Shown in pieces: positions 45,524-53,093 of a DNA stretch of 64,000 bases (its first letter is position 1; each line of letters starts with the position of its first letter). The notes under the pieces are model-generated. The model did no database searches and was not told the origin of the DNA. It saw only the letters and a program-made list of their open reading frames with translations. Made by a program: the position numbers and the translations under genes. Source of the DNA: an uncultured Phaeodactylibacter sp. (lineage in GTDB: Bacteria > Bacteroidota > Bacteroidia > Chitinophagales > Saprospiraceae); NCBI GenBank assembly GCA_913057245.1, contig CAJXNH010000004.1, positions 1 to 64,000 of the forward strand, in the 5' to 3' direction.

Positions 45524-46132
45524 CTACTCGTTAGCCAGCAGCCATTCGATGTCTGTCAGCAGGCGGTCTACTTTTTCAGGGGCTGTCCCATCGGCAAAGG
45601 ACCGGATATGGCCGGTTTTGTCGATCAGCAGAATCCAGCCACTGTGGTCAAAGCCGCCGGGCGCGTTGGGGTCCTCTTTGGCAATGCTCATGTAATCATC
45701 CGCGATCCCGTAAATTTCATCCATCTCTCCGGTAACGAACCTCCATTGGCCATTATCTACGCCCAGGTTTTGAGCGTAGCTTTTCAGGCGGCCTACGGTG
45801 TCCCGCTTGGGGTCAATAGTATGGGACAGCAGCATCAGCTCGTCATTGCCCTGGTACTTATCGAAAATCCGCAGCATCTGCTTTTTGACCTTTGGGCAGA
45901 TGGTCGGGCAGGAAATGAAAAAGAAGTCCGCGAGGTAAATTTTACCCTCAAAAGTGGCATTGGTCACCAGATTGCTGTCCTGATCGACAAAAGCAAAATC
46001 CGGAATCGTATGGTACACCGTATCCTGCCCATTGATTTCATGCTGCCCCAGGTACGGCAGCGGCTGAACTTTAGACTCCTGCTGACAGGAAAAAACGGTT
46101 AGTCCGAGAAGTGTGAATAGCAAGAAGCGCAT
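45524..46132 (-). CDS. SCO1/SenC/PrrC family lipoprotein
   Basis: A 202-residue thioredoxin-fold protein. A lipoprotein signal (LLFTLLGLTVFSCQQ) precedes the copper/thiol motif CPTICPKVKKQM (C-x3-C) and a conserved His in FDHSGWILLID. SCO proteins deliver copper to the CuA site of cytochrome oxidase or act as thiol-disulfide reductases. The gene follows a helical lipoprotein gene on the same strand, with the structured element at 46164-46249 between them. No oxidase genes are in the window. Confidence 0.87.
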   Translation of the reverse strand: MRFLLFTLLGLTVFSCQQESKVQPLPYLGQHEINGQDTVYHTIPDFAFVDQDSNLVTNATFEGKIYLADFFFISCPTICPKVKKQMLRIFDKYQGNDELMLLSHTIDPKRDTVGRLKSYAQNLGVDNGQWRFVTGEMDEIYGIADDYMSIAKEDPNAPGGFDHSGWILLIDKTGHIRSFADGTAPEKVDRLLTDIEWLLANE

Positions 46133-46163
46133 GGTTTATTCGTCCTTTTAGTTATTGAGAAAC

Positions 46164-46249
46164 GGTGCTTTGCCAGGTAAGTACGTGTTTCGGCAGCGGG
46201 CGAAAAGCCCCTGCCAGCCACCTGAGACCTTCCTACCTGACAAAGCACC
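46164..46249. other. Structured inverted-repeat element of unknown type
   Basis: An 86-base element: the outer stem GGTGCTTTG (46164-46172) with CAAAGCACC (46241-46249), a second helix CAGGTA (46174-46179) with TACCTG (46234-46239), and an inner hairpin GGCAG-c-GGGC/GCCC-CTGCC (46192-46215) with a GAAAA loop. It lies in the leader of the SCO gene, downstream of the lipoprotein gene, both on the minus strand. It may be an RNA regulator, processing site or small RNA; I could not match it to SRP RNA, a TPP or a cobalamin riboswitch. Confidence 0.55.
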
Positions 46250-46252
46250 CTG

Positions 46253-46717
46253 TTATTCCGCTGCCGTTTCAGCCTGCAGTTCTTTCAGCAGGGTTTGCCC
46301 CTGTTCCAGGCTGCTCAGCATATCCTCCTGCACCTGAGTGATTTCTTCCGTCTCCGCATTGAGGTAGTTCATAATTTCCTCGTGTGATTTTTCTTCGCGG
46401 AGCTTTTTAGGCTGCTGTAGCTCGGCCATCCACACCATCATGCCTTCACTGGCCGCCTCCAGGTTTTCCACGGCGTTATTGATCAGCTCAAGCTGGGTTT
46501 TGTCTTCCAGCCCTTCAGCCAGGACTTTAAGTTCCCGGCTCACGCGGTTCATGTCTGCCATTTTGGGCATCACGGCATCATGGACCTCCATCATTTTAGC
46601 CCAGGCTGCCTCTTGCTGCTCAACGGGCGATGCTGATCCTGCATCCTGATTACTACCGCCGCAGCCTATTCCAAAAACCGTGCCGGCAAGGGCCAGCAAC
46701 AAAATAAGATTACGCAT
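46253..46717 (-). CDS. Helical lipoprotein of unknown function
   Basis: A 154-residue protein with a lipoprotein signal (NLILLLALAGTVFGIGC) and a long, charged helical body (AWAKMMEVHDAVMPKMADMN, LELINNAVENLEAASEGMMV, ETEEITQVQEDMLSSLEQGQ) suggesting a helical bundle. Similar short helical lipoproteins occur next to SCO genes in Bacteroidota, but no function is known. It is divergent from the thiolase gene across ~120 bp. Confidence 0.7.
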   Translation of the reverse strand: MRNLILLLALAGTVFGIGCGGSNQDAGSASPVEQQEAAWAKMMEVHDAVMPKMADMNRVSRELKVLAEGLEDKTQLELINNAVENLEAASEGMMVWMAELQQPKKLREEKSHEEIMNYLNAETEEITQVQEDMLSSLEQGQTLLKELQAETAAE

Positions 46718-46839
46718 TGCTCTTTATTTTTTTAGTTGAAACAAATTATTCGCTCCAGCGTTGCCAGAATTGGGCGAATATAACTGGATTTTTTCCACAC
46801 TTCTGTGATCTTTGTGACCAATTACTGAATACCCTAACC

Positions 46840-48054
46840 ATGAAAGAAACTTACATTATTGATGCCGTACGCACGCCAATCGGCAAGTTCACCGGCACTC
46901 TGTCCCCTATCCGGACCGATGACCTGGCAGCGCACGTACTGAAAGCCCTTACCGGTCGCCACCCCAATATCCCCGGGGAGGCTTACGCTGATGTCATCAT
47001 GGGCTGTGCCAATCAGGCTGGAGAGGACAACCGCAATGTGGCACGGATGGCTTTGCTTTTGGCCGGGCTCCCCTACGCAGTGCCCGGCGAAACGGTCAAC
47101 CGCCTATGTGCTTCCGGCATGTCAGCCGTCATCCACGCCAACCGGGCTATAAAAACGGGCGACGGCGACCTGTTCATTGCCGGTGGTGTGGAGCATATGA
47201 CCCGCGGCCCCTGGGTAATTTCCAAAGTCTCCAAACCCTACGGCAGAGACGCGCAGATGCACGACTCCAGCTTTGGCTGGCGCTTTGTCAACCCCAAAAT
47301 GGAGGCAGCCTACGGGACCGACGGCATGGGGCAAACCGCAGAGAACCTGGTAGAAAAGTATGGGATCAGCCGGGAGGACCAGGACCAATTCGCAGCCTGG
47401 TCGCAGGAAAAAGCAGCGGCAGCACAGGCTTCAGGAAGATTAGGCCAGGAGATCGTCCCCGTGCCCATCCCAAGGCGCAAGGCCGACCCGGTATTATTTG
47501 ACAAAGATGAATTCATTCGCCCCGGCACCACTCTGGAAGTGCTGTCTAAGCTCCGCACCGCCTTTAAGCCTGCAGATCAGGGCGGCACCGTTACCGCCGG
47601 CAATGCCAGTGGGCTCAACGATGGCGCAGCAGCCATGCTCGTCGCCTCAGAAGACGGGGTCAGGCAATACAGCCTAACACCTATGGCACGAATTGTCAGC
47701 TCTGCCGTGGTGGGCGTGGAACCCCGAATTATGGGCATAGGCCCGGTCCGGGCATCCAATCAGGCATTGGCGAAAGCCGGCCTTACGATGGACGATATGG
47801 ATATTATTGAACTCAACGAAGCCTTTGCAGCCCAGGCCCTGGCCTGCACCCGGCAATGGGGCGTTGCGGACGATGACCCGCGCATCAACCCGAACGGCGG
47901 CGCCATCGCCATCGGCCATCCACTGGGCATGACCGGTACCCGCCTGCTGCAAACCGCAGCCCTTCAGCTTCAGCAAACGCAGCAGCGCTATGCTTTGGTG
48001 ACCATGTGTATTGGGGTGGGGCAAGGCTATGCTACCATCATTGAGCGCGTGTAA
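46840..48054 (+). CDS. pcaF: Acetyl-CoA acyltransferase, PcaF/PaaJ-like thiolase
   Basis: A 404-residue thiolase starting [17 protein letters not shown]; the longer frame from 46717 adds 41 unrelated residues. The nucleophilic Cys is in [11 protein letters not shown] (about residue 91), the His in [14 protein letters not shown] (about 360) and the second Cys in [11 protein letters not shown] (about 390). The segments [20 protein letters not shown] and GWRFVNPKM are typical of 3-oxoadipyl-CoA thiolases, which cleave 3-oxoadipyl-CoA to succinyl-CoA and acetyl-CoA. No other aromatic-degradation genes are nearby, so a general beta-oxidation role remains possible. Confidence 0.85.
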   Translation: MKETYIIDAVRTPIGKFTGTLSPIRTDDLAAHVLKALTGRHPNIPGEAYADVIMGCANQAGEDNRNVARMALLLAGLPYAVPGETVNRLCASGMSAVIHANRAIKTGDGDLFIAGGVEHMTRGPWVISKVSKPYGRDAQMHDSSFGWRFVNPKMEAAYGTDGMGQTAENLVEKYGISREDQDQFAAWSQEKAAAAQASGRLGQEIVPVPIPRRKADPVLFDKDEFIRPGTTLEVLSKLRTAFKPADQGGTVTAGNASGLNDGAAAMLVASEDGVRQYSLTPMARIVSSAVVGVEPRIMGIGPVRASNQALAKAGLTMDDMDIIELNEAFAAQALACTRQWGVADDDPRINPNGGAIAIGHPLGMTGTRLLQTAALQLQQTQQRYALVTMCIGVGQGYATIIERV

Positions 48055-48057
48055 TCA

Positions 48058-48140
48058 GTAAAGCCCCGCTCCGTTGGCGAGGCTTTACCATTCGTTTTCA
48101 GTGGGCAGTAGCTGATCAGACTTGATGGTCAGCTACTGCC
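48058..48140. terminator. Two hairpins between convergent genes
   Basis: GTAAAGCC (48058-48065) pairs with GGCTTTAC (48081-48088); then GGCAGTAGCTGA (48104-48115) pairs perfectly over 12 bp with TCAGCTACTGCC (48129-48140). They lie between the stop codons of the thiolase and the minus-strand gene at 48161, so a bidirectional terminator is likely although T-runs are poor. Confidence 0.55.
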
Positions 48141-48160
48141 TCATAGCTTAAATTTCAGGG

Positions 48161-48529
48161 CTATTTCCGGGTCTTGTCTGAAGTCATGATGGTTCCGTCT
48201 TTAATGCGGACCACCACAATCACTTCATCATCGCCTTGTTTGGCGGTCAAGAGGTAGCGGTCATCTTCCACTTCTTTGAGGTCGTAGATTCGTGCGTAAC
48301 CGTTGTGGTTTTTGATCAGGTCGAGGTGCAGGGTCTTGCCGTTCATATCGGTCAGCTCCACCGTTGCGGTTTGTTGCTGAAGGTTGACCAGCTGAATGCG
48401 CAGGGTCTGATCAGGCATCACTTTGGAAAGCAGCCGCATCGGGCTGTTGTCTGTCGTATTGGCCTGGGCGGCAAAAGTGATTAATGCAAACAAGGATGCC
48501 AGGGCACCCGTTTTAATCCATTTCATCAT
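48161..48529 (-). CDS. Small exported protein of unknown function
   Basis: A 122-residue protein with an N-terminal signal (IKTGALASLFALITFAAQA). The mature ~95 residues are beta-rich (LRIQLVNLQQQTATVELTDM, YDLKEVEDDRYLLTAKQG), resembling the single-domain DUF3244/T9SS-like beta-sandwich proteins of Bacteroidota but without the NP motif. It is monocistronic, converging on the thiolase gene. No family was firmly assigned. Confidence 0.65.
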   Translation of the reverse strand: MMKWIKTGALASLFALITFAAQANTTDNSPMRLLSKVMPDQTLRIQLVNLQQQTATVELTDMNGKTLHLDLIKNHNGYARIYDLKEVEDDRYLLTAKQGDDEVIVVVRIKDGTIMTSDKTRK

Positions 48530-48752
48530 TACAGTCGGGTTTTGATTAAAAAATATCTTGGGTGATCATGTGTTGACGCAAAAGTGGAAAGCTCAGGGCT
48601 CTGATGCGATGATAATCGATCAAACGGCTTCAAGCATAGACAGAGATTAGGCCTAGAGCTTCCTTCCCACCCTACCGTTGCCAGTAACGCAGTTGCCTTC
48701 GCATTGGCTTCCCGCCGATTAGGCGCCAGGGCTTCTTTCAGCCCTTCGGAAA

Positions 48753-48773
48753 TGTTTGCATGCCATGCAAACA
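48753..48773. other. Perfect 9-bp hairpin TGTTTGCAT/ATGCAAACA
   Basis: TGTTTGCAT and ATGCAAACA flank a 3-base loop directly beside the terminator-like hairpin at 48778-48799. The two stems together look like a compact tandem-hairpin element. Confidence 0.5.
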
Positions 48774-48799
48774 AAAAGGTAGGCCCTGACGGGCCTACC
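48773..48799 (-). terminator. Terminator-like hairpin with T-run
   Basis: GGTAGGCCC and GGGCCTACC form a perfect 9-bp stem with a 4-base loop; on the minus strand it is followed by TTTTTGTTTG. It could end transcription coming from the remnant at 48861-49083. Confidence 0.6.
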
Positions 48800-48860
48800 A
48801 ACGGAGGAGTTACACGCTTGCTTGGGTTAATTGGGGCAAGGGACCGGGAATACCTGAAGG

Positions 48861-49083
48861 TCACGCCAGGGGGATAAAGGGCGTCCCCGAGGCCAGGTAT
48901 TTACCGATAGGCGGAGCAACAAACGTTCCTAAAGGGCCGCCGTATACATCGGTACAGATGCCTTGCGCCTCCTCCTATAAAAATGGTGCTTCCAAATTTG
49001 AAGTTGGTCCCCCGGACAGCAAAGAATACTGCATTAGTGCTATCGGCGAGGTAAAAAGGAATGCAGCCAAATGAATATGTCAT
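48861..49083 (-). pseudogene. Short frameshifted gene remnant
   Basis: One frame from ATG 49083 reads MTYSFGCIPFYLADSTNAVF ... GSTIFIGGGA; a second frame continues sensibly from about 48970 as QGICTDVYGGPLGTFVAPPI and ends GTPFIPLA at a stop at 48861-48863. A single-base indel in the GGAGGAGGCGC run (about 48964-48976) would join them into one ~73-residue Gly-rich, beta-looking protein. No family was recognised. It may be a decayed fragment of a larger surface protein or a sequencing error in a small gene. Confidence 0.4.
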
Positions 49084-49629
49084 AAAGGTAGTCGACTGTC
49101 CCTCCGTGCAGAAGACTGCCCACTTCGGGCAGTCGACTCACTATGAATGTTCATGGGCTGTATCTTGACTCCGCTGTGTTGCTATCATGGTACGAATGGG
49201 GGGAGAGGTGTACCAAATGCAACTCAGAGGCTGAATAAAGACATTACAATAGAACCTTTGCAACAAGGCAAAGACCAATAAAAAATCGTGTTGAAGTGAA
49301 TAGTGCTTGAAGTGTCAATAGCTGCCCTTTCGGATATTCAAGAGTGGGGGGAACTCCGGAATAAACCTGTGCACTTTGACTGTTGAATGGGTCGAGATAT
49401 ACTCAAACCGGTATCAGGATAGGAATGCGTTTTTGGGAAGGATTCTGTGGTCGTACATATTTGTTTAATCAAGTCAAATCATAAATAACTGACTTGCAAT
49501 TGCAAGATAGCTCATAATCACAAAAAAGAATGTATTATAAAAATATTTTTGTGACATGGAAAAACCCGAAAAACAAAGGCTTATTTTTATTATTTACAAG
49601 TATTCATACCGCATTCAGGTTAATATTTT
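49084..49629. other. Gene-poor AT-rich region with hairpin at 49114-49134
   Basis: No supportable gene. Near the left end GACTGCCC/GGGCAGTC (49114-49121, 49127-49134) form an 8-bp hairpin nested in a wider inverted repeat AGTCGACTG/CAGTCGACT (49090-49098, 49130-49138). A 31-codon frame at 49143-49238 and a 25-codon frame at 49556-49633 have no supporting signal. A TATTTTTG box at 49544-49551 could be a -7 element for the small ORF at 49630, but no -33 box is present. Confidence 0.45.
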
Positions 49630-49776
49630 GTGACTAAAGCCGAGCCAATGTTTATTGGTACCCCAAAGGCTTTCTTGGATAAACTGGAGCAGAGCGGGAA
49701 GCTCTACCCCAGCAGCCCTACCAAAATCGAGCAGATGTTTATTGGTACACCCGAGGCTTTACAACCTAAAAAGTAA
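49630..49776 (+). CDS. Small ORF with two MFIGTP repeats
   Basis: A 48-codon frame from GTG 49630 (or 42 codons from ATG 49648) to TAA at 49774-49776. The product contains two near-identical 13-residue units, TKAEPMFIGTPKA and TKIEQMFIGTPEA, 29 residues apart, separated by FLDKLEQSGKLYPSSP and followed by LQPKK. The DNA of the units is also similar over ~39 bases, with several differences at third codon positions, which favours real coding history. The ORF lies 61 bases before the deiodinase-like gene on the same strand. No family was recognised; it could be a peptide gene or the 3' remnant of a longer repeat protein. Confidence 0.4.
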   Translation: MTKAEPMFIGTPKAFLDKLEQSGKLYPSSPTKIEQMFIGTPEALQPKK

Positions 49777-49791
49777 TTACTGAATAATGTC

Positions 49792-49799
49792 TACTTTTG
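49792..49799 (+). promoter_or_regulatory. -7 promoter box for the deiodinase-like gene
   Basis: TACTTTTG matches TAnnTTTG exactly, 38 bases before the ATG at 49838. It lies inside the alternative frame starting at 49787, arguing for the later start. Confidence 0.5.
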
Positions 49800-49837
49800 C
49801 AGCGAGGTTTGCAACTGGTCACCACAAATCCACCAAG

Positions 49838-50509
49838 ATGTCAACAACGGAGCATAATTTTATCAACTACAAATGCATACGGTACCCCAAGGCAGAAATG
49901 CTGAACCGCAGCCGGGAGTATTATCAGTTTATGGACCGCCGGCGCACCATTCGGGACTTTTCCGACAAGCCGGTCCCCTATGAGATCATTGAGAACATCG
50001 TCATGACGGCCTCTACGGCGCCTTCCGGGGCTCACAAGCAACCCTGGTCGTTTTGTATTGTAGCAGACCCGCAGCTGAAAAAGGAAATCCGGGAAGCCGC
50101 TGAGAAGGAGGAGTACGACAACTACAACGGCCGGATGTCAGAAGAGTGGCTGGAAGACCTTCAGCCCTTCGGGACCGACTGGGAAAAGCCCTTTCTGGAG
50201 ATTGCGCCTTACCTGATTGTAATTTTCAAGAAGCCGTACGACTTGGTAGATGGAGAGAAAAAGAAGAACTACTATGTGAATGAATCCGTAGGCCTGGCTG
50301 CCGGCTTTTTGCTCACGGCCATTCACAATGCCGGCCTCGTGGCGGTGACCCACACGCCAAGCCCCATGAACTTTCTCCATTCGATACTAAAGCGGCCCGA
50401 AAACGAGCGCGCCTTTTTACTCATCCCTGTAGGATACCCCGGCACTGAGGTCAAGGTGCCCGACATTAGCCGAAAGGACAAAGACGAGGTATTGATTTAC
50501 TATCCCTAA
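49838..50509 (+). CDS. Nitroreductase-fold protein, iodotyrosine deiodinase homologue
   Basis: A 223-residue FMN-dependent protein. FMN-binding features include MDRRRTIRDFSDKPVP and TASTAPSGAHKQPWSF. In the active-site lid, Glu92, Tyr96 and Lys117 have the same spacing (i, i+4, i+25) as the substrate-binding Glu/Tyr/Lys triad known from human and Haliscomenobacter iodotyrosine deiodinase, within EEYDNY and TDWEK. NAGLVAVTHTPSPMNFL and LIPVGYP are also shared with that group. Such enzymes reductively remove halogen from halotyrosines. The ATG at 49838 is preferred because a promoter box lies upstream of it and inside the longer frame. Confidence 0.85.
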   Translation: MSTTEHNFINYKCIRYPKAEMLNRSREYYQFMDRRRTIRDFSDKPVPYEIIENIVMTASTAPSGAHKQPWSFCIVADPQLKKEIREAAEKEEYDNYNGRMSEEWLEDLQPFGTDWEKPFLEIAPYLIVIFKKPYDLVDGEKKKNYYVNESVGLAAGFLLTAIHNAGLVAVTHTPSPMNFLHSILKRPENERAFLLIPVGYPGTEVKVPDISRKDKDEVLIYYP

Positions 50510-50517
50510 TCTGATCT

Positions 50518-51261
50518 ATGTGCACTGTAACGTATCTGCCCAAAACCGATGGCGGCTTTCTGTTTACAACCAACCGGGATGAGGCCCCGCACCGGTCGCC
50601 TGAGCACCTGGATAGTACCAAAATAGGCCGCACCCAACTGCTTTTCCCCCGCGATACCACTGCCGGGGGCACCTGGATCATCGCAGCCGCGAACGGCACT
50701 GTGGCCTGCATACTCAACGGTGCCTTTGTGCGGCATAAGCACCGGCCTCCCTACCGGCGCAGCCGGGGGCTTATGGCACTGGACTTTTTCAGCTTCGATA
50801 CCCTCCACACCTTTGTGCAACAGTATACCTTCGAAGGCATGGAGCCCTTTACCATGGTGGTGGTTGGCAAAAAGCAGGTAACCGACCTCCGCTGGGATGG
50901 CACTCAGCTCAGCGTGCAGGAAAAAGATGCCGACAGTCCGCACCTCTGGTCCTCCCCTACCCTTTACTCCCCCGGGATGCAGCAAAAACGGGAACAATGG
51001 TTTAGCGAATGGCTGGACGGGCGGGACACCTTTGAGCAAAGCGCGATCCTCCACTGGCACCGCACGGCCGGGGAAGGCGACCCGGAAAACGATGTGGTGA
51101 TGAACCGGAATAACATCGTCCGGACGGTCAGTATAAGCAGTATCGAAGCTACGCCGCTGCAGCTGGACTTTACCTACCATGATCTGCTGCGGCAACAAAC
51201 CAAAAAAGCACAATTGCCCGTTAACCATGAAGCTTTGGCCGTCCACCACCGCAAAAATTAA
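50518..51261 (+). CDS. NRDE (TANGO2-like) family protein
   Basis: A 247-residue protein with Cys2 at the N-terminus and the name-giving NRDE motif in LFTTNRDEAPHRSPEHL. DTTAGGTWIIAAANGTVACI matches the conserved GGTW segment of the family; Cys2 after Met removal suggests an N-terminal-nucleophile-like fold. Eukaryotic TANGO2 is linked to haem or lipid handling; bacterial roles are unknown. It starts 8 bp after the deiodinase-like gene stop and its 3' end overlaps the ATP-grasp gene by 35 bp, so the genes are co-transcribed. Confidence 0.85.
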   Translation: MCTVTYLPKTDGGFLFTTNRDEAPHRSPEHLDSTKIGRTQLLFPRDTTAGGTWIIAAANGTVACILNGAFVRHKHRPPYRRSRGLMALDFFSFDTLHTFVQQYTFEGMEPFTMVVVGKKQVTDLRWDGTQLSVQEKDADSPHLWSSPTLYSPGMQQKREQWFSEWLDGRDTFEQSAILHWHRTAGEGDPENDVVMNRNNIVRTVSISSIEATPLQLDFTYHDLLRQQTKKAQLPVNHEALAVHHRKN

Positions 51262-52276
51262 GCTGCGCAACTGGGAGTATTGGCCTTCTAAAGCCTTTTA
51301 CTATCCTATTGCCCCTTACCTGATCTGGCTTATGATCAAAGCGCGGCACATGTGCTACTGGTCAGCAGTCAACCCGGGCATTTACACTGCAGGCATGGGT
51401 ATGGAATCCAAATTTGACACCCTGCAGCTCCTACCGGAAACCTATCGACCCAACTCCGTCTTCCTGCCCTCCGGCGTTTCACAGGCTCAGGTTGAAAAGC
51501 AGCTACGGGAGGCAGGGCTGACTTTCCCGCTAATTGTCAAGCCCGACCTCGGTTTTCGGGGGCTGTTGGTCCAAAAAGTAGAGGACATCAGCGCTCTGAT
51601 GCAGCACCTTGGCCACCGGGCGATTCCATTTATCGCTCAGGAGTATATCGACTGGCCGGAAGAGGTTGGGGTGTTGTACCACCGTATGCCGGGGGCGAAA
51701 AGGGGCGCCATCACCTCCGTGACCACCAAGGAATTCTTGCATGTGCTGGGGGACGGACAATCTACCGTACTGGAGCTGGTACAACAAAGCCCCCGGGCCC
51801 TGCTTCAGCTGAACCGTATTCAGGCACTTTACCCCCATAAGATAGCGAAGGTACCCGCTCCTGGCGAGCAGGTCCGCCTGGGTATTGTGGGCAACCACGC
51901 TAAAGGTACCCGCTTCATCAACAGCAACGATCTTATTAATGAAGACATGGTGGCTGTTTTTGACCGCATCAGTTCACAGATTGATGGCTTTTACTACGGC
52001 CGGTTCGACCTGAAATGCCGCCGCCTGGACAGCCTTTTCACCGGTGAAGGCCTCAAGATCATTGAAGTCAACGGGGTGTGCTCAGAACCCACTCATATTT
52101 ATGACCCTCAACGAGGCACCTACTGGTCGGCCCTGCGCGATCTGGCCCGGCACTGGTCCATTATTTATAAAATCGCCCGCCACAACCGGCGAAGAGGGGT
52201 CCCGCTATTGTCTCACGCCAAGACCGCCCGTGCCTTTCTGGACCTCTTTGCCTATCAGCGGAAAGTGGGGAAATAA
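51227..52276 (+). CDS. ATP-grasp domain protein (D-Ala-D-Ala ligase-like)
   Basis: A 349-residue protein. An aromatic, membrane-seeking segment (WEYWPSKAFYYPIAPYLIW) near the N-terminus is followed by an ATP-grasp fold: LTFPLIVKPDLGFRGLLVQK (ATP-binding Lys and Gly loop), FIAQEYIDWPEEVGVLYHRM, and the metal-binding C-terminal FYYGRFDLKCRR ... IIEVNGVCSEPTHIYDP. The substrate is unknown; it may ligate a carboxylate to an amine or be a membrane-linked ligase. The ATG at 51227 lies inside the NRDE gene end. Earlier frame residues (51179-51226) lack family character. Confidence 0.8.
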   Translation: MKLWPSTTAKIKLRNWEYWPSKAFYYPIAPYLIWLMIKARHMCYWSAVNPGIYTAGMGMESKFDTLQLLPETYRPNSVFLPSGVSQAQVEKQLREAGLTFPLIVKPDLGFRGLLVQKVEDISALMQHLGHRAIPFIAQEYIDWPEEVGVLYHRMPGAKRGAITSVTTKEFLHVLGDGQSTVLELVQQSPRALLQLNRIQALYPHKIAKVPAPGEQVRLGIVGNHAKGTRFINSNDLINEDMVAVFDRISSQIDGFYYGRFDLKCRRLDSLFTGEGLKIIEVNGVCSEPTHIYDPQRGTYWSALRDLARHWSIIYKIARHNRRRGVPLLSHAKTARAFLDLFAYQRKVGK

Positions 52277-52365
52277 CGCCTGCCATTTGTTCTCACCAAA
52301 AAGAGCCGAACCTATTGCCGCAGATACTGTTTGAGCCATTGCACACCAACTTTACGCGAAAACTT

Positions 52366-52980
52366 ATGCAGAAGCAATTTTCTCTGGAGGACATCCTCGC
52401 TATGGAGCGCTTTTACCGGCGCGATTTTATGAATACCATTTCCGGTTACCGCAGTTGTCATTTGCTGGGCACGTTGAGCTATAAGAAAGTGCCTAATCTG
52501 GGGCTGTTCAACAGCATCACCCACGTAGGGGCCACTCCGCCCCACCTGGGCTTCATCATGCGCCCACTGACGGTGCCGCGGCAGACCTATCACAACATCA
52601 AGGCACAAGGCTACTTCACCCTCAATCAGGTGACAGAGGAGCTGATGCATCAGGCACATCAGGCTTCTGCCAAGTACGAACCAGACCACTCTGAGTTCGA
52701 AGCCGTAGGACTGACAGCCCAGTACACCGAAACCCACCCTGCTCCCTATGTTGCTGAAAGCCCGATCAAACTGGGGCTGGAGCTGGCAGAGGAACACCAT
52801 ATTAAGGTGAACGGGTCCATCTTCGTGATCGGCAAAGTGGTGGAAGTCCTCATTGACGAAGCCTTGATTGCGGAAGACGGGCATATCCTGCTGGAGAAAG
52901 CCGGCATCCTTAGCGTTGCCGGGCTGGACAGCTATTACAAGCCTGCCTTGATTGACCGGTTGGATTATCCGAGACCCTAA
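52366..52980 (+). CDS. Flavin reductase-like FMN-binding protein
   Basis: A 204-residue split-barrel flavoprotein. FSLEDILAMERFYRRDFMNT, ISGYRSCHLLGTLSYKKVPN and THVGATPPHLGFIMRPLTVP match the flavin reductase-like domain that binds FMN; NIKAQGYFTLNQV continues the barrel. The start at 52366 (MQKQFSLEDIL) fits relatives; the TTG at 52315 gives 17 extra residues. It lies 89 bp after the ATP-grasp gene on the same strand. The electron partner and substrate are unknown. Confidence 0.82.
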   Translation: MQKQFSLEDILAMERFYRRDFMNTISGYRSCHLLGTLSYKKVPNLGLFNSITHVGATPPHLGFIMRPLTVPRQTYHNIKAQGYFTLNQVTEELMHQAHQASAKYEPDHSEFEAVGLTAQYTETHPAPYVAESPIKLGLELAEEHHIKVNGSIFVIGKVVEVLIDEALIAEDGHILLEKAGILSVAGLDSYYKPALIDRLDYPRP

Positions 52981-53037
52981 TTAAATGACCTGAGCGCATC
53001 CTCACAATCCTATGACAGCAGACTGCCTTACTTTTTC

Positions 53038-53045
53038 TATTTTTG
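53038..53045 (+). promoter_or_regulatory. -7 promoter box for the 53094 lipoprotein gene
   Basis: TATTTTTG matches TAnnTTTG exactly, 48 bases before the ATG at 53094. It overlaps the apparent TTG start of the longer frame. Confidence 0.5.
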
Positions 53046-53093
53046 CACGCAGTGCCCAATTTGGGCCTGTTGTGTAAATCGAAAAAAGATTCC

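Larger units (their letters stand above)
48530..48864 (-). other. Hairpin-rich block with doubtful ORF
   Basis: A GTG-started frame (48864 to 48529, 111 codons) spans this block but runs through two perfect hairpins and into the leader of the 48161-48529 gene, and its product (TPPLVGPSGPTFLFAWHANI ...) has no recognisable domain. It resembles translated dispersed-repeat sequence rather than a protein gene; that is inference. The GTG overlaps the stop of the frameshifted remnant to its right. Confidence 0.4.

Noticed and set aside
46164-46249. SRP RNA, TPP or cobalamin riboswitch
   Set aside because: CTGAGA and GGAAGG words occur, but the tetraloop/symmetric-loop core of SRP RNA and the ordered riboswitch motifs are missing.
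48530-48864. Protein-coding call for the 111-codon GTG frame
   Set aside because: It crosses two perfect hairpins and the leader of the next gene and has no recognisable domain; kept only as a doubtful block.
49143-49238. 31-codon ORF starting MNVHGLYLDS
   Set aside because: No ribosome site, promoter or domain; the Cys pair near its end is not enough to call a gene.
49556-49633. 25-codon ORF MEKPEKQRLI overlapping the MFIGTP ORF
   Set aside because: The only promoter-like box lies so close that its ATG would be at or before the transcript start; no other support.
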